Positions 8,006 through 16,766 of a stretch of 53,160 bases of DNA are shown in pieces. This DNA is from Hirschia sp964351655 (GTDB lineage: Bacteria > Pseudomonadota > Alphaproteobacteria > Caulobacterales > Hyphomonadaceae): assembly GCA_964351655.1 (NCBI GenBank), contig CAYGPD010000021.1, positions 1 through 53,160 on the forward strand, written 5' to 3'. Position numbers and translations under genes: made by a program. The notes beneath the pieces were generated by a model, which was given only the letters and a program-made list of their open reading frames with translations, had not been told where the DNA came from and made no database searches. Position 1 is the stretch's first letter. Every line of letters begins with the position of its first letter.

Positions 8006-9766
8006 ATGAATTATGATTGCTACGATATGACAAATAAAAATGAGAGCAAAAAACCGCTACGCAGTTCCCATTCATACGGAAAATTAGATCGCGATGGGTT
8101 TATTCACCGGTCTTGGATGAAGGCGCAAGGGTATCCTGAGGATGTGTTTGATGGGCGTCCTGTCATTGGTATTTGTAATACATGGTCGGAATTGACGCCG
8201 TGTAATTCGCATCTGCGCGAGATAGCTGAATTTGTAAAACGTGGTGTGTGGGAAGCGGGTGGTTTGCCTGTTGAATTTCCCGCCATGTCTTTGGGTGAAA
8301 CGCAAATGCGCCCCACAGCGATGTTGTTTCGCAATCTGCTTGCAATGGAAGTTGAGGAAAGTATTCGCGGTAATCCGATTGATGGCGTTGTGCTGCTCGG
8401 GGGATGTGACAAGACAACGCCGGGTCAGTTGATGGGGGCGGCGAGTGTGGATTTGCCCACGATTATTGTTTCCTCTGGCCCCATGCTGAATGGGAAGTTT
8501 AAGGGCAAGAATATCGGTTCGGGCACGGATGTGTGGAAGCTCTCAGAGCAAGTACGGGCGGGTGAGATTAGCGAACAGGAATTCTTCGCGGCTGAAGCGG
8601 GCATGTCGCGCTCGCGCGGTGTGTGTAATACGATGGGATCAGCTTCAAGTTTCTCTTCTGTTGTTGAGGCGCTGGGGATTTCTCTGAAATATAATGGCAC
8701 GCTTCCAGCTGTGGATGCGCGGCGTCAGGCGCTTGCGCATGTGACCGGACGACGGATTGTGGGGCTGGTGAAGGAAGACAAGCCTTTATCCTCCTTCCTC
8801 ACACGTAAAGCATTTGAAAATGCGATCAGCGTACATGCCGCGATTGGGGGATCGACCAATTCTGTGATCCACCTGTTAGCTCTTGCAGGGCGCGTGGGTG
8901 TCGAGCTGACATTGGAAGACTTTGACAAGATTGCAGGCGATATGCCGCTTCTGGCCAATATTGCTCCATCGGGTGAATATTTGATGGAAGATCTGCACTA
9001 TGCGGGCGGGATGCCGGCCTTGATGAACCAGATGGCCAATCGCATCCATAAAGATGTACCTACGGTTTCTGGTCTGACGATGGGCGAGCAGATTGAAGGC
9101 GCGGAAGTTTATATTCCAGAGGTGATTGCCAGCATGGATAAGCCGGTGAAACACAATGCTGGAATATGGGTGCTGAAAGGTAATCTTGCGCCAAATGGTG
9201 CGATAATAAAACCTTCTGCCGCGTCTGATGATTTGCTTGTAAAAAAGGGTAAGGCGGTCGTGTTTGAAGACATTGAAGACTTCAAAGCGCGGGTGGATGA
9301 TCCTGATCTTGAGATTGATGAGCATTCCTTCATGGTGCTGCGCGGGTGTGGTCCAAAGGGGTATCCGGGCATGCCAGAGGTTGGGAATATGCCATTGCCG
9401 CAAAAGCTGCTTGAAAAAGGCGTGCGTGACATGGTGCGTATTTCAGATGCGCGCATGAGTGGAACAGCCTTTGGAACGGTTATTTTGCATGTCTCGCCTG
9501 AGAGCCTTGCGGGTGGACCGATCAATCTGGTGCGCACAGGGGATATGATTACACTGGATGCAAAAGCGCGTCGTCTTGAGCTGAATGTGGATGCAGATAC
9601 ATTGGAAAAACGCGCTCAAGAGAATGCGAAATTGCCCGCGCAACAAGCACCTGCACGCGGTTATCTGCGATTAAACCACGCGCATGTATTGCAAGCGGAT
9701 AAAGGATGCGACCTTGATTTTCTGGTTGGGAAATCAGGCGATGAGGTCAAGCGGGAGTCACACTGA
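8006..9766 (+). CDS. IlvD/Edd family sugar-acid dehydratase
   Basis: This iron-sulfur dehydratase of 586 residues removes water from an aldonic acid to give a 2-keto-3-deoxy acid. Cluster and active-site motifs are LGGCDKTTPGQ (Cys134), GVCNTMGSASS (Cys207), a third Cys in LRGCGPKGYPGMPE, and RMSGTAFG. Its length fits the sugar-acid branch (xylonate, arabinonate, galactonate dehydratases), and the neighbours argue against branched-chain amino acid synthesis. AAAGGG precedes the ATG by 5 bases. It heads an operon with a sugar symporter, an SMP-30 lactonase and a GntR regulator. If the polymer is a galactan, D-galactonate is the likely substrate, giving 2-keto-3-deoxygalactonate; this is inferred from context. 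No aldolase or kinase for that product lies in the window. Confidence 0.88.
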   Translation: MNYDCYDMTNKNESKKPLRSSHSYGKLDRDGFIHRSWMKAQGYPEDVFDGRPVIGICNTWSELTPCNSHLREIAEFVKRGVWEAGGLPVEFPAMSLGETQMRPTAMLFRNLLAMEVEESIRGNPIDGVVLLGGCDKTTPGQLMGAASVDLPTIIVSSGPMLNGKFKGKNIGSGTDVWKLSEQVRAGEISEQEFFAAEAGMSRSRGVCNTMGSASSFSSVVEALGISLKYNGTLPAVDARRQALAHVTGRRIVGLVKEDKPLSSFLTRKAFENAISVHAAIGGSTNSVIHLLALAGRVGVELTLEDFDKIAGDMPLLANIAPSGEYLMEDLHYAGGMPALMNQMANRIHKDVPTVSGLTMGEQIEGAEVYIPEVIASMDKPVKHNAGIWVLKGNLAPNGAIIKPSAASDDLLVKKGKAVVFEDIEDFKARVDDPDLEIDEHSFMVLRGCGPKGYPGMPEVGNMPLPQKLLEKGVRDMVRISDARMSGTAFGTVILHVSPESLAGGPINLVRTGDMITLDAKARRLELNVDADTLEKRAQENAKLPAQQAPARGYLRLNHAHVLQADKGCDLDFLVGKSGDEVKRESH

Positions 9767-9871
9767 ATACTGGGTGAGGGGGACTTGCTCTAAATCACAA
9801 TGGAGTGGAGTGTTCTAAGACATAAATCAATAGCCTTCAGTAAGGGGCAATAAGCGGGGAGCATTTTGGCC

Positions 9872-11434
9872 ATGGGCCTTTCATCATTAGATTATGGCGT
9901 GGTGGGCGTTTACGCCATCGCCTTGTTCATTTTAGCGTGGTTGGTTTCGAGAGAAAAAGCCGGGCACACGAAGAATACGGAAGATTATTTTCTGGCGGGA
10001 AAATCGCTTCCTTGGTGGGCAATCGGTGCGTCTTTGATTGCGGCGAATATCTCGGCTGAACAGATTATTGGAATGTCGGGCTCTGGATTTGCGCTTGGTT
10101 TAGCGATTGCTTCTTATGAATGGATGGCGGCGATAACGCTTGTTATCGTGGGTAAATTTATGCTGCCGATTTTCCTGAAGCGGGGCATATATACTATGCC
10201 GCAATTCTTGGAGCAGCGTTTCGGGCCGTCTGTAAAATACACAATGAGTATTTTTTGGTTAGTGCTTTATACCGTAGTGAATTTGACCACCATCCTTTGG
10301 TTGGGTGCGACGGCGATTAGCACTTTGACTGGTTTGAGCATGTTCCATGGCATGTTGGCGCTTGGTGCGTTTGCGACGGCATACTCCCTATATGGCGGAT
10401 TAAAAGCGGTTGCCTTCACTGATATTATTCAGGTTGTTCTGCTGGTATTTGGTGGAATTTTGATCACTTGGATTGCTCTTGGACAGGTGGGGGATGGCAG
10501 TGCTGTTGGGGGCTTTAGTCGTTTAATGACTGAACTTCCAGACCGCTTTGATATGATCCTTTCCAAAGATAATCCCAATTATCAGGCATTGCCAGGGATT
10601 GGGGTTTTGATTGGGGGCATGTGGATCATGAACCTCTCATACTGGGGCTTCAATCAATATATTATCCAGCGTGCGTTGGGTGCTAAAAGTGTTCAAGAAG
10701 CACAACGCGGCATTCTGTTTGCAGCGGGCCTTAAATTGGTCATGCCGTTTATCATCGTGATACCCGGAATTGCAGCGGTTATTCTTGCACCTGATATTGC
10801 TAAACCTGATCAAGCCTATCCAGAGATGATGAAGCTTGCACCTGTTGGTTTGCGTGGGCTTATTTTTGCCGCGCTGATTGCTGCGATTGTCTCCTCATTG
10901 GGGTCAATGATGAACTCCATTTCGACGATCTTCACGATGGATCTTTTGAAGCCATTGGTAATGAAAAACGCGAGTGAAGCTAAACTGGTCAATATCGGTC
11001 GTGTGACGAGTTTTACTGCAATGATTATTGCTCTATTTCTTGCGACCCCTTTATTGGGCGGTGCGGATCAAGTGTTCCAAAATATCCAAGATTGGACTGG
11101 CTATTTCACGCCGGGGATTACCGCGATTTTCGTGTTGGGTATGTTTTGGAAGCGGGCCACAGAATTTGGCGGCTTAGCAGCAGTTATATCTTCATGTGTG
11201 TTGTCCTTTCTGTGGCCATCCATATTCCCAGAGATGCCATTTATGGACCGTGTTGGGTTTGTGTTTCTGATATCATTGTTTTTGGGTGCTGCTGTATCGC
11301 TGTTACAAAAGCCAGCGACCGAAGAACAGGTCGTCGATCTTGGCGGCATCAATTTCAAAACGACCACTGAATTCAATATCATTTCTGTTGTGATCGTTGT
11401 GATCTTGTGTGTGCTCTACGGTGTATGGTGGTAG
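9872..11434 (+). CDS. Sodium:solute symporter family transporter
   Basis: This polytopic inner-membrane protein of about 520 residues has around 13 hydrophobic segments and the SSS/SGLT signature: YFLAGKSLPWWAIGASLIAANISAEQIIGMSGSG near the N-terminus and NLTTILWLGATA further on. Members use the sodium gradient to take up sugars or sugar acids. The ATG at 9872 lies 10 bases after GGGGAG; a TTG at 9866 is closer and also possible. It is placed between the dehydratase and the lactonase, with only three bases before the latter. It therefore probably imports the monosaccharide, likely galactose, released in the periplasm. The substrate is inferred from context. Confidence 0.9.
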   Translation: MGLSSLDYGVVGVYAIALFILAWLVSREKAGHTKNTEDYFLAGKSLPWWAIGASLIAANISAEQIIGMSGSGFALGLAIASYEWMAAITLVIVGKFMLPIFLKRGIYTMPQFLEQRFGPSVKYTMSIFWLVLYTVVNLTTILWLGATAISTLTGLSMFHGMLALGAFATAYSLYGGLKAVAFTDIIQVVLLVFGGILITWIALGQVGDGSAVGGFSRLMTELPDRFDMILSKDNPNYQALPGIGVLIGGMWIMNLSYWGFNQYIIQRALGAKSVQEAQRGILFAAGLKLVMPFIIVIPGIAAVILAPDIAKPDQAYPEMMKLAPVGLRGLIFAALIAAIVSSLGSMMNSISTIFTMDLLKPLVMKNASEAKLVNIGRVTSFTAMIIALFLATPLLGGADQVFQNIQDWTGYFTPGITAIFVLGMFWKRATEFGGLAAVISSCVLSFLWPSIFPEMPFMDRVGFVFLISLFLGAAVSLLQKPATEEQVVDLGGINFKTTTEFNIISVVIVVILCVLYGVWW

Positions 11435-11437
11435 GCT

Positions 11438-12355
11438 GTGCAGGCGCGATTGATTGAAACTATAGAAGTGAGCAACACCCTCGGAGAGGGGGTGTTGTTT
11501 CGTGAGTCAGATTCAACCTTGTGGTGGGCTGACATTCAAGAAAGCAAACTTTTTTGTATGCAATGGCCAAGCTTAAAGCTTGAAATATACGATATGCCTC
11601 AGCGGATTGGGTCGTTTTCGTTTGTTGAAGGGCGTGATGATGTGTTTTTGATCGCGTTTGAAACGGGAATAGCTTTATATACCCCCGATACAGCTAAAAT
11701 GCATTGGCTTTCAAATATATATGAGCTTGGAAGCGGAGTGCGAATGAATGATGGGCGCACTGATTCTGAAGGCCGGTTTTGGGTAGGCTCATTGGTTGAG
11801 CGTCCCTTCCAAAAGGGTGAGACGCCTTTTGCAAAGTTATACCGTACTGATTTGGTTGGAGCTTATACGCCGGTCAAAGAAGGTGTGCATATCTCTAATG
11901 GGCTTTGTTGGTCTCCCGACAATGAAACAATTTATTTTGCGGATAGTCCAACGGGTATAATTCAGCGCGCAAGCTTTGATGTCTCAATTGGCGCTGTTGG
12001 GGAATTTGAGAATTTTTATCATGTGAGTGAGGGAAGTCCAGATGGTGCTATAACGGACACGTCAGGACTATATCTATCTGCCATTTGGGGTGGATCGTGT
12101 GTCATTGCAATCGATGACGACGGTAAAAAGGTGAATGAAATCAATTTGCCTGCATCACAAATTACCTGTTTGGCATTGGGAGGCGCGCAACGAAATATAA
12201 TGTTCGTAACGTCTGCAAAAGCTGAATTGGAGACGGACAAGCTTGGCAATTGCACCCAAGCTGAAGCCGGGAACTTGTTCATTCTGGAAACGGATCACAT
12301 TGCTTTACCAGAAGCGAGAGCATCAATTTCACCGAATATATTGGCGATGATGTAA
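11438..12355 (+). CDS. SMP-30/gluconolactonase family sugar lactonase
   Basis: This six-bladed beta-propeller lactonase of 305 residues opens an aldonolactone to the aldonic acid. The expected metal ligands are visible: Glu17 (LGEG), Asn104 (RMNDGR), Asn154 (ISNGL) and Asp202 (SPDG). Spacing closely follows the known SMP-30 set. No signal peptide is present, so it is cytoplasmic. The GTG start is three bases after the symporter stop. Together with the IlvD/Edd protein it makes two steps of an oxidative (De Ley-Doudoroff type) sugar pathway. The sugar dehydrogenase that makes the lactone is not in this operon. Confidence 0.87.
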   Translation: MQARLIETIEVSNTLGEGVLFRESDSTLWWADIQESKLFCMQWPSLKLEIYDMPQRIGSFSFVEGRDDVFLIAFETGIALYTPDTAKMHWLSNIYELGSGVRMNDGRTDSEGRFWVGSLVERPFQKGETPFAKLYRTDLVGAYTPVKEGVHISNGLCWSPDNETIYFADSPTGIIQRASFDVSIGAVGEFENFYHVSEGSPDGAITDTSGLYLSAIWGGSCVIAIDDDGKKVNEINLPASQITCLALGGAQRNIMFVTSAKAELETDKLGNCTQAEAGNLFILETDHIALPEARASISPNILAMM

Positions 12356-12473
12356 GCTCATATTTGTTCTCTATAGTGTTATTTTAAAAAAAGACGTAGT
12401 TGATTGGAATATGCAATTTGCGCATTGGGCGATCATTCTTGTCTAGATCATTGTCTTTTCAATTACGCTGCCG

Positions 12474-12494
12474 CAATATAAATATTATATGTTG
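12474..12494. promoter_or_regulatory. Operator-like site at the GntR start
   Basis: An AT-rich near-palindrome containing ATATAAATATTATAT lies about 30 bp upstream of the GntR start. It shares the TATTATA core with the other copies and may give autoregulation. The match is weaker than the others. Confidence 0.4.
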
Positions 12495-12522
12495 TTTGAC
12501 CAAATATTGGATGGAAGAGACT

Positions 12523-13239
12523 ATGAAAGCTTCAGGCGTCACGAACACAATTTTGCAGGATTTAGGTGCTGCAATTGTGTCTAAGAAGTTTGGTGAAACC
12601 TCTCCCAAAGTGATTGAGGCGGACCTGTGTGAAACCTATGGTGCGAGCCGTTCGGTGATGCGCGAAGCGATTAAAATGCTTGTGTCAAAGGGTTTGATTT
12701 CGTCAAAACCCAAACAAGGGACGAGCATTTGTCCACAAAGTGAATGGAATTTGCTAGATCCAGATGTATTGAGATGGATGCTGGAAGGTGATTTTTCTAT
12801 TGATTTACTTAGAGAATTTACTGAAATTCGTATGGGTATTGAGCGTCAATCTGTATTGCTGGCTGCCCGCAATGCAACGCCTGAAGATCACAAAATGATG
12901 ATGGCATGTGTTGAAGGGATGGAAGCAGCAGAGGCGGGAAAAAATGATCCTTTGCAGAGTGATATAGATCTGCATTTGTCTATTCTCAACGCATCGCATA
13001 ACCGCTTTTTAAAAGCACATGCGCCTCTCGTTGATACCGCATTGCGCTTTAGTATTCAGCTATCCAACAAATATAAGCGCGTGCGAATCGCGAATGTGAG
13101 TGACCATCGCAATATGGTTGAGGCGATTATTATGCGCGATGGCTACCGGGCAGTTCAAATGATCGAAATGATGATGAACGAAGTCTTGAGTTTCATAGCC
13201 ACGGCGCAAAAAGATATGGACACGAAAGCAGCAGAATAG
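12523..13239 (+). CDS. FadR-subfamily GntR regulator (FCD domain)
   Basis: This regulator of 238 residues has an N-terminal winged helix (SPKVIEADLCETYGASRSVMREAIKMLVSKGLI) and a C-terminal all-helical FCD ligand domain. The FCD histidine/aspartate pattern is visible (DIDLHLSILNASHN and DHRNMVEAI). The ATG at 12523 is chosen because GGAAGAGA precedes it and the sequence then matches the family start; an upstream in-frame ATG at 12400 would add 41 residues unlike the family. It is the last gene of the catabolic operon and sits in the middle of the locus. FCD proteins usually repress and sense a sugar acid or keto-acid. The shared palindromes in front of the locus genes are the likely binding sites, so it is a candidate master regulator (inference). 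Confidence 0.88.
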   Translation: MKASGVTNTILQDLGAAIVSKKFGETSPKVIEADLCETYGASRSVMREAIKMLVSKGLISSKPKQGTSICPQSEWNLLDPDVLRWMLEGDFSIDLLREFTEIRMGIERQSVLLAARNATPEDHKMMMACVEGMEAAEAGKNDPLQSDIDLHLSILNASHNRFLKAHAPLVDTALRFSIQLSNKYKRVRIANVSDHRNMVEAIIMRDGYRAVQMIEMMMNEVLSFIATAQKDMDTKAAE

Positions 13240-13544
13240 TCCCTTCTATCGTTACGTTTATACTGATGTGCTGGGATGGATTATGGCTGTTTATCGCATG
13301 AAAGCGATGAGATACGCATGAGGCCGTGTCGTGCTTTGCTGCATGAGATATTTTTAGCCTATTTATTTGTATTATTATATAACCAATGACTTGTTTGGGA
13401 GCTCTCTCTCTTATACGCTCCAGAAGCCGTCTCTGGACGGAGCAAACATATAGATAAAATGCTCGAAAGAATTGGATCTCGAAAGAGGGGCGTATGGCAA
13501 TATACAGCCTGCGGATTCACGATCGGGTTGGAGGGAGAATTTGC
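13240..13544. promoter_or_regulatory. Promoter and leader of sulfatase 4
   Basis: No gene is seen. It holds an operator at 13368-13381. A nested inverted repeat follows at about 13418-13443 (GCTCC...GGAGC around CCAGA...TCTGG) that could form a leader hairpin. An in-frame ATG at 13494 with its own GAGGGG is a possible alternative start for the next gene. Confidence 0.5.
13368..13381. promoter_or_regulatory. Operator, sulfatase 4 promoter
   Basis: TGTATTATTATATA, within ATTTGTATTATTATAT. The same 13-base string TGTATTATTATAT occurs before the TonB receptor (19511-19523). Confidence 0.6.
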
Positions 13545-15095
13545 ATGAAAGACATATCAAAGAGATCTGCACGTTCAGCACTACGGATTGGCATTAGTTG
13601 CGTTCTAATGAGTGTTTTTGCTGCGGGGGCTTGTGCGAAATCGCCAAACCCTGCGGCCGATAGTGTGCAAGCTGACACACAGGAAGATACACGCCCCAAT
13701 ATTTTGTGGATCATGTCTGAAGACATGGGACCGGAGCTTGGCGTGTATGGTACACCCGAGGCGATTACACCCAACCTAGATGCATTGGCGAAAAAGGGGC
13801 AGGTGTATGAGCAAGCGTTTACCAATGCGCCTATCTGTTCGATTAGCCGCTCATCTTTATATACTGGCATGTATCAGACAAGTATTGGCGCGCACCAGCA
13901 CCGCACGCCCGAAGACCGTAAAAAGCCACTGCCAGAAGGCGTGAAACTCTTGACTGATCATTTCCGAGGAGCTGGATATTTCACCTCGTTGATCAAAGAT
14001 ATTGAACGTGAAGATGGGCCAGATGGTTGGTTTACTGGAGCGTTGAAAACAGACTGGAACTTCACCTATGAGGGTGAACCCTATGACACGTCAAAGCTGA
14101 GCGATTTAAAAGCAAATCAACCCTTTTTTGCGCATGTTCAGTTTCCAGAAACGCATCGCGGCAAAGACTGGGACAATGCAAAGAATGTCATTGATCATCC
14201 AGCTGACCCAGCAAAAATTGATCTTCCACCATATTACCCTGACACAGCAACCGCGCGTGATGACTGGGCCGATTATCTGGATGCTGTTATGGCATTTGAC
14301 CGCAAGGCCGGTGTTGTATTGCGGCGCTTAAAAGAAGAAGGGTTGGATAAAAACACTATTGTGATTGTTTTATCTGATCACGGGCGTGCAATGGTGCGGG
14401 GTAAACAGTGGCTTTATGATTCAGGGCTGCACATTCCATTATTTATCTACATTCCAGAGGGCGTTGAAAAGCCCGAAGGCTATAAAGCGGGGACTCGCAC
14501 GGATGTGCTGGTATCAGGAATTGATATTACCGCTACGACTTTAGAACTGGCTGGAATAGACCCTGGATTAGTAATGCAGGGGAGAGCTTTCCTCGGCGAA
14601 AATGCTGTTCACCGCAGATATACATTTGCAGGACGTGACCGCGCGGATGAAACAATTGATTATATGCGGTCTGTCCGAGATGCGCAGTTTCGGTATATCC
14701 GCAACTATATGCCAGAGCGTCCATATACACAGCTAAACGGATATAAAGAGGCGCAATATCCAGTGTTGCGTGAGATGTTTCGACTATATCGTGATGGAAA
14801 GTTAGGTGAAATTCCATCTCTGTTCATGGCGAAAACAAAGCCGGTAGAAGAACTGTTCGATATCAAAGCAGATCCACATAATGTGGTGAACCTTGCGACG
14901 AATCCTCAATATGCAGCAAAAATGGAAGAAATGCGTGCTGTGCTCGCCGCTTGGGAAGTTGAAACAAATGATCAAGGACGTTTCCCAGAGCCACCTGAAA
15001 TCGCGCAGACCATTAATGAAGCCACTATGAAGAAACGCGCGCCTGAATATCAAGCGCTCATTGAAAAAGAAGGACCTTGGCGCGAAGGGCAATAG
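13545..15095 (+). CDS. Type I sulfatase with atypical FGly motif (sulfatase 4)
   Basis: This SGSH-like sulfatase lipoprotein of 516 residues (lipobox AGAC, Cys30) is a paralogue of sulfatase 3. Both share EDTRPNILWI, PPYYPDT and the same C-terminal layout. Metal-site motifs are MSEDMGPEL and SDHGRAMVRGKQ. The FGly motif reads CSISR (Cys98, codons at 13836-13850), so isoleucine replaces the proline of C-x-P-x-R. The rest of the motif (R-S-S-L-Y-T-G) is intact and the gene is not broken. The enzyme may be matured by an unusual route, be poorly matured, or have lost sulfatase activity. The ATG at 13545 is chosen because GAGGGA precedes it and the signal peptide starts immediately. Confidence 0.88.
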   Translation: MKDISKRSARSALRIGISCVLMSVFAAGACAKSPNPAADSVQADTQEDTRPNILWIMSEDMGPELGVYGTPEAITPNLDALAKKGQVYEQAFTNAPICSISRSSLYTGMYQTSIGAHQHRTPEDRKKPLPEGVKLLTDHFRGAGYFTSLIKDIEREDGPDGWFTGALKTDWNFTYEGEPYDTSKLSDLKANQPFFAHVQFPETHRGKDWDNAKNVIDHPADPAKIDLPPYYPDTATARDDWADYLDAVMAFDRKAGVVLRRLKEEGLDKNTIVIVLSDHGRAMVRGKQWLYDSGLHIPLFIYIPEGVEKPEGYKAGTRTDVLVSGIDITATTLELAGIDPGLVMQGRAFLGENAVHRRYTFAGRDRADETIDYMRSVRDAQFRYIRNYMPERPYTQLNGYKEAQYPVLREMFRLYRDGKLGEIPSLFMAKTKPVEELFDIKADPHNVVNLATNPQYAAKMEEMRAVLAAWEVETNDQGRFPEPPEIAQTINEATMKKRAPEYQALIEKEGPWREGQ

Positions 15096-15127
15096 ATTTA
15101 ACCTTCGGCCACTCGGCAGATTCCAAA

Positions 15128-15173
15128 ACTGCACCCTCATTGTTTGATCAATTTGGGGGTGCAGTCTTTTTTG
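15128..15173 (+). terminator. Rho-independent terminator after sulfatase 4
   Basis: Stem ACTGCACCC / GGGTGCAGT, followed by CTTTTTTG. The stem is perfect and the T-run is good, so sulfatases 4 and 5 are probably separate transcripts or only partly linked. Confidence 0.85.
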
Positions 15174-15207
15174 TTTTGGCGTCAATTATTTAATGAGGAG
15201 TAGGCTT

Positions 15208-16662
15208 ATGCAAAAATCAATGTGGGCTTTTATCCCAGCAAGTTTCGCCGTGTTTTTAAGTGCGTGTGCGCCAGCAGATACTGCATTGAGCTCACCAACC
15301 CCTCCAAATGTGATCGTCCTGTTGGTGGATGATTTGGGCTGGCGTGATGTGGGGTATATGGGGTCAGATTTTTATGAAACACCTCATATCGATGCACTTG
15401 CACGCAGAGGCACACGCTTTACGCAAGCTTACGCATCTCATCCTGTTTGCTCGCCATCACGCGCGGCTTTTATGACGGGCAAAGATCCGGCGCGTTTGCA
15501 GATTACGGACTGGATACCAGGGTTCACTAAAGCTGAATCGCCCCTACTGAAAGGGCCGGCAATTCGCGATGAGTTGGCGTTAGAAGAGGTGACGTTGGCA
15601 GAAGTGTTTAAAGCCGCCAATTATAAAACACTTTTCACGGGCAAATGGCATTTGGGTGAAACCGAAGCCTATTGGCCGGAGCATCAAGGGTTTGATGTCA
15701 ATATTGGCGGCATAGATCGTGGCGCACCGCCAGCTGGGTATTTTTCACCCTATAATAATCCACGTCTAAAAGATGGTCCCAAGGGTGAGTTTTTAACGCA
15801 AAGGCTTGGCGCAGAGACAGTTGGATTTATTGAAGAAAATGCAGATCGACCCTTTATGGTGTATCACGCTTTTTATTCCGTCCATACGCCCATTCAAGCA
15901 GACCCGAAGAGAATTGAATATTTTCGAGAGAAGGCTAAAAAGCAGGGCGAGAATTTTGAACTCCTGCCTATAGACTTATATGATGGCACGAGCCGTTCCA
16001 TACAAAATGACCCTGAATATGCAAGTATGATTGGGGCTGTTGATGATGTGGTGGGTGATATAATGGCGACATTGGAGCGCTTGAATATTGCCGATAACAC
16101 GATCATCGTGTTTGCATCGGATAATGGTGGATTATCAACGGGTGCAGGTGAGAATAAGCCTAGACCAACATCGAATATTCCGTTGAAAGCGGGAAAGGGT
16201 TGGCTATATGAAGGCGGTATTCGCACCCCTTTATTGATTGCATCTCCCAGTCGGTTTGAGACTGTAGACCAATCCGATGCAATTATTAGATCTGTTGATA
16301 TAATGCCAACATTGATAGGTTTGGCAGGTATTGAAAATCACGATGCACTGCAAATGGACGGCCTTGATTTTAGTGCGCATTTGCGAGGAGAAAGTCCACC
16401 GGCACAAGGTGCACAAATTTGGTATTTTCCACACTATCATGCAGCTGGATGGAAACCCGGATTTGCTGTTCGTAGTGGAAAATGGAAATTGATTGGCCAT
16501 TTTGAAACGCAAACTTATGAGCTTTATGATTTAGAATCTGATCCAAATGAAATGCGCGATATAGCCCAAGAACATCAGGTTCAGATTGATGCTATGTTGG
16601 ATATGTTTGAAGCATGGCGCATTGAAACTGGTGCGATATTACCAACAAAATTAGAGAGTTAG
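15208..16662 (+). CDS. Type I sulfatase lipoprotein (sulfatase 5)
   Basis: This sulfatase has 484 residues with a lipobox (LSAC, Cys20). The FGly motif CSPSR starts at Cys81. Metal-site motifs are LVDDLGWRD and FASDNGGLS, and GKWHLG is present. The C-terminus has WKLIGHFE and LYDLESDPNEMRDIAQEH, typical of the family. The ATG at 15208 is chosen over 15193 because AGGAG sits 7 bases before it. It follows the sulfatase 4 terminator by only about 35 bp, so it may rely on read-through or a weak promoter of its own. It is closer to sulfatase 1 in style than to 3 and 4. Confidence 0.92.
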   Translation: MQKSMWAFIPASFAVFLSACAPADTALSSPTPPNVIVLLVDDLGWRDVGYMGSDFYETPHIDALARRGTRFTQAYASHPVCSPSRAAFMTGKDPARLQITDWIPGFTKAESPLLKGPAIRDELALEEVTLAEVFKAANYKTLFTGKWHLGETEAYWPEHQGFDVNIGGIDRGAPPAGYFSPYNNPRLKDGPKGEFLTQRLGAETVGFIEENADRPFMVYHAFYSVHTPIQADPKRIEYFREKAKKQGENFELLPIDLYDGTSRSIQNDPEYASMIGAVDDVVGDIMATLERLNIADNTIIVFASDNGGLSTGAGENKPRPTSNIPLKAGKGWLYEGGIRTPLLIASPSRFETVDQSDAIIRSVDIMPTLIGLAGIENHDALQMDGLDFSAHLRGESPPAQGAQIWYFPHYHAAGWKPGFAVRSGKWKLIGHFETQTYELYDLESDPNEMRDIAQEHQVQIDAMLDMFEAWRIETGAILPTKLES

Positions 16663-16671
16663 ATAAAACAA

Positions 16672-16706
16672 AAAGGAGCAAGCAAATGAATTGCCTGCTC
16701 CTTTAG
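16672..16706 (+). terminator. Terminator after sulfatase 5
   Basis: Stem AAAGGAGCA / TGCTCCTTT with a 15-base loop, 10 bp after the stop codon. It ends the plus-strand sulfatase unit against the convergent PhoD-like gene. Confidence 0.75.
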
Positions 16707-16735
16707 GGGCTAAGGGGGGAAGCCCTGGGATCTAT

Positions 16736-16764
16736 AAATTGGGGAATTTATCGACCCCAATTTT
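16736..16764 (-). terminator. Terminator-like hairpin after the PhoD-like gene
   Basis: Stem AAATTGGGG / CCCCAATTT with a 10-base loop, just beyond the minus-strand stop. The T-tract is weak. Confidence 0.55.
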
Positions 16765-16766
16765 GA

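Noticed and set aside
13494..13544. Upstream start of sulfatase 4 at 13494
   Set aside because: It has a ribosome binding site, but it would put 17 extra residues in front of a complete lipoprotein signal; the start at 13545 fits better. It remains possible.
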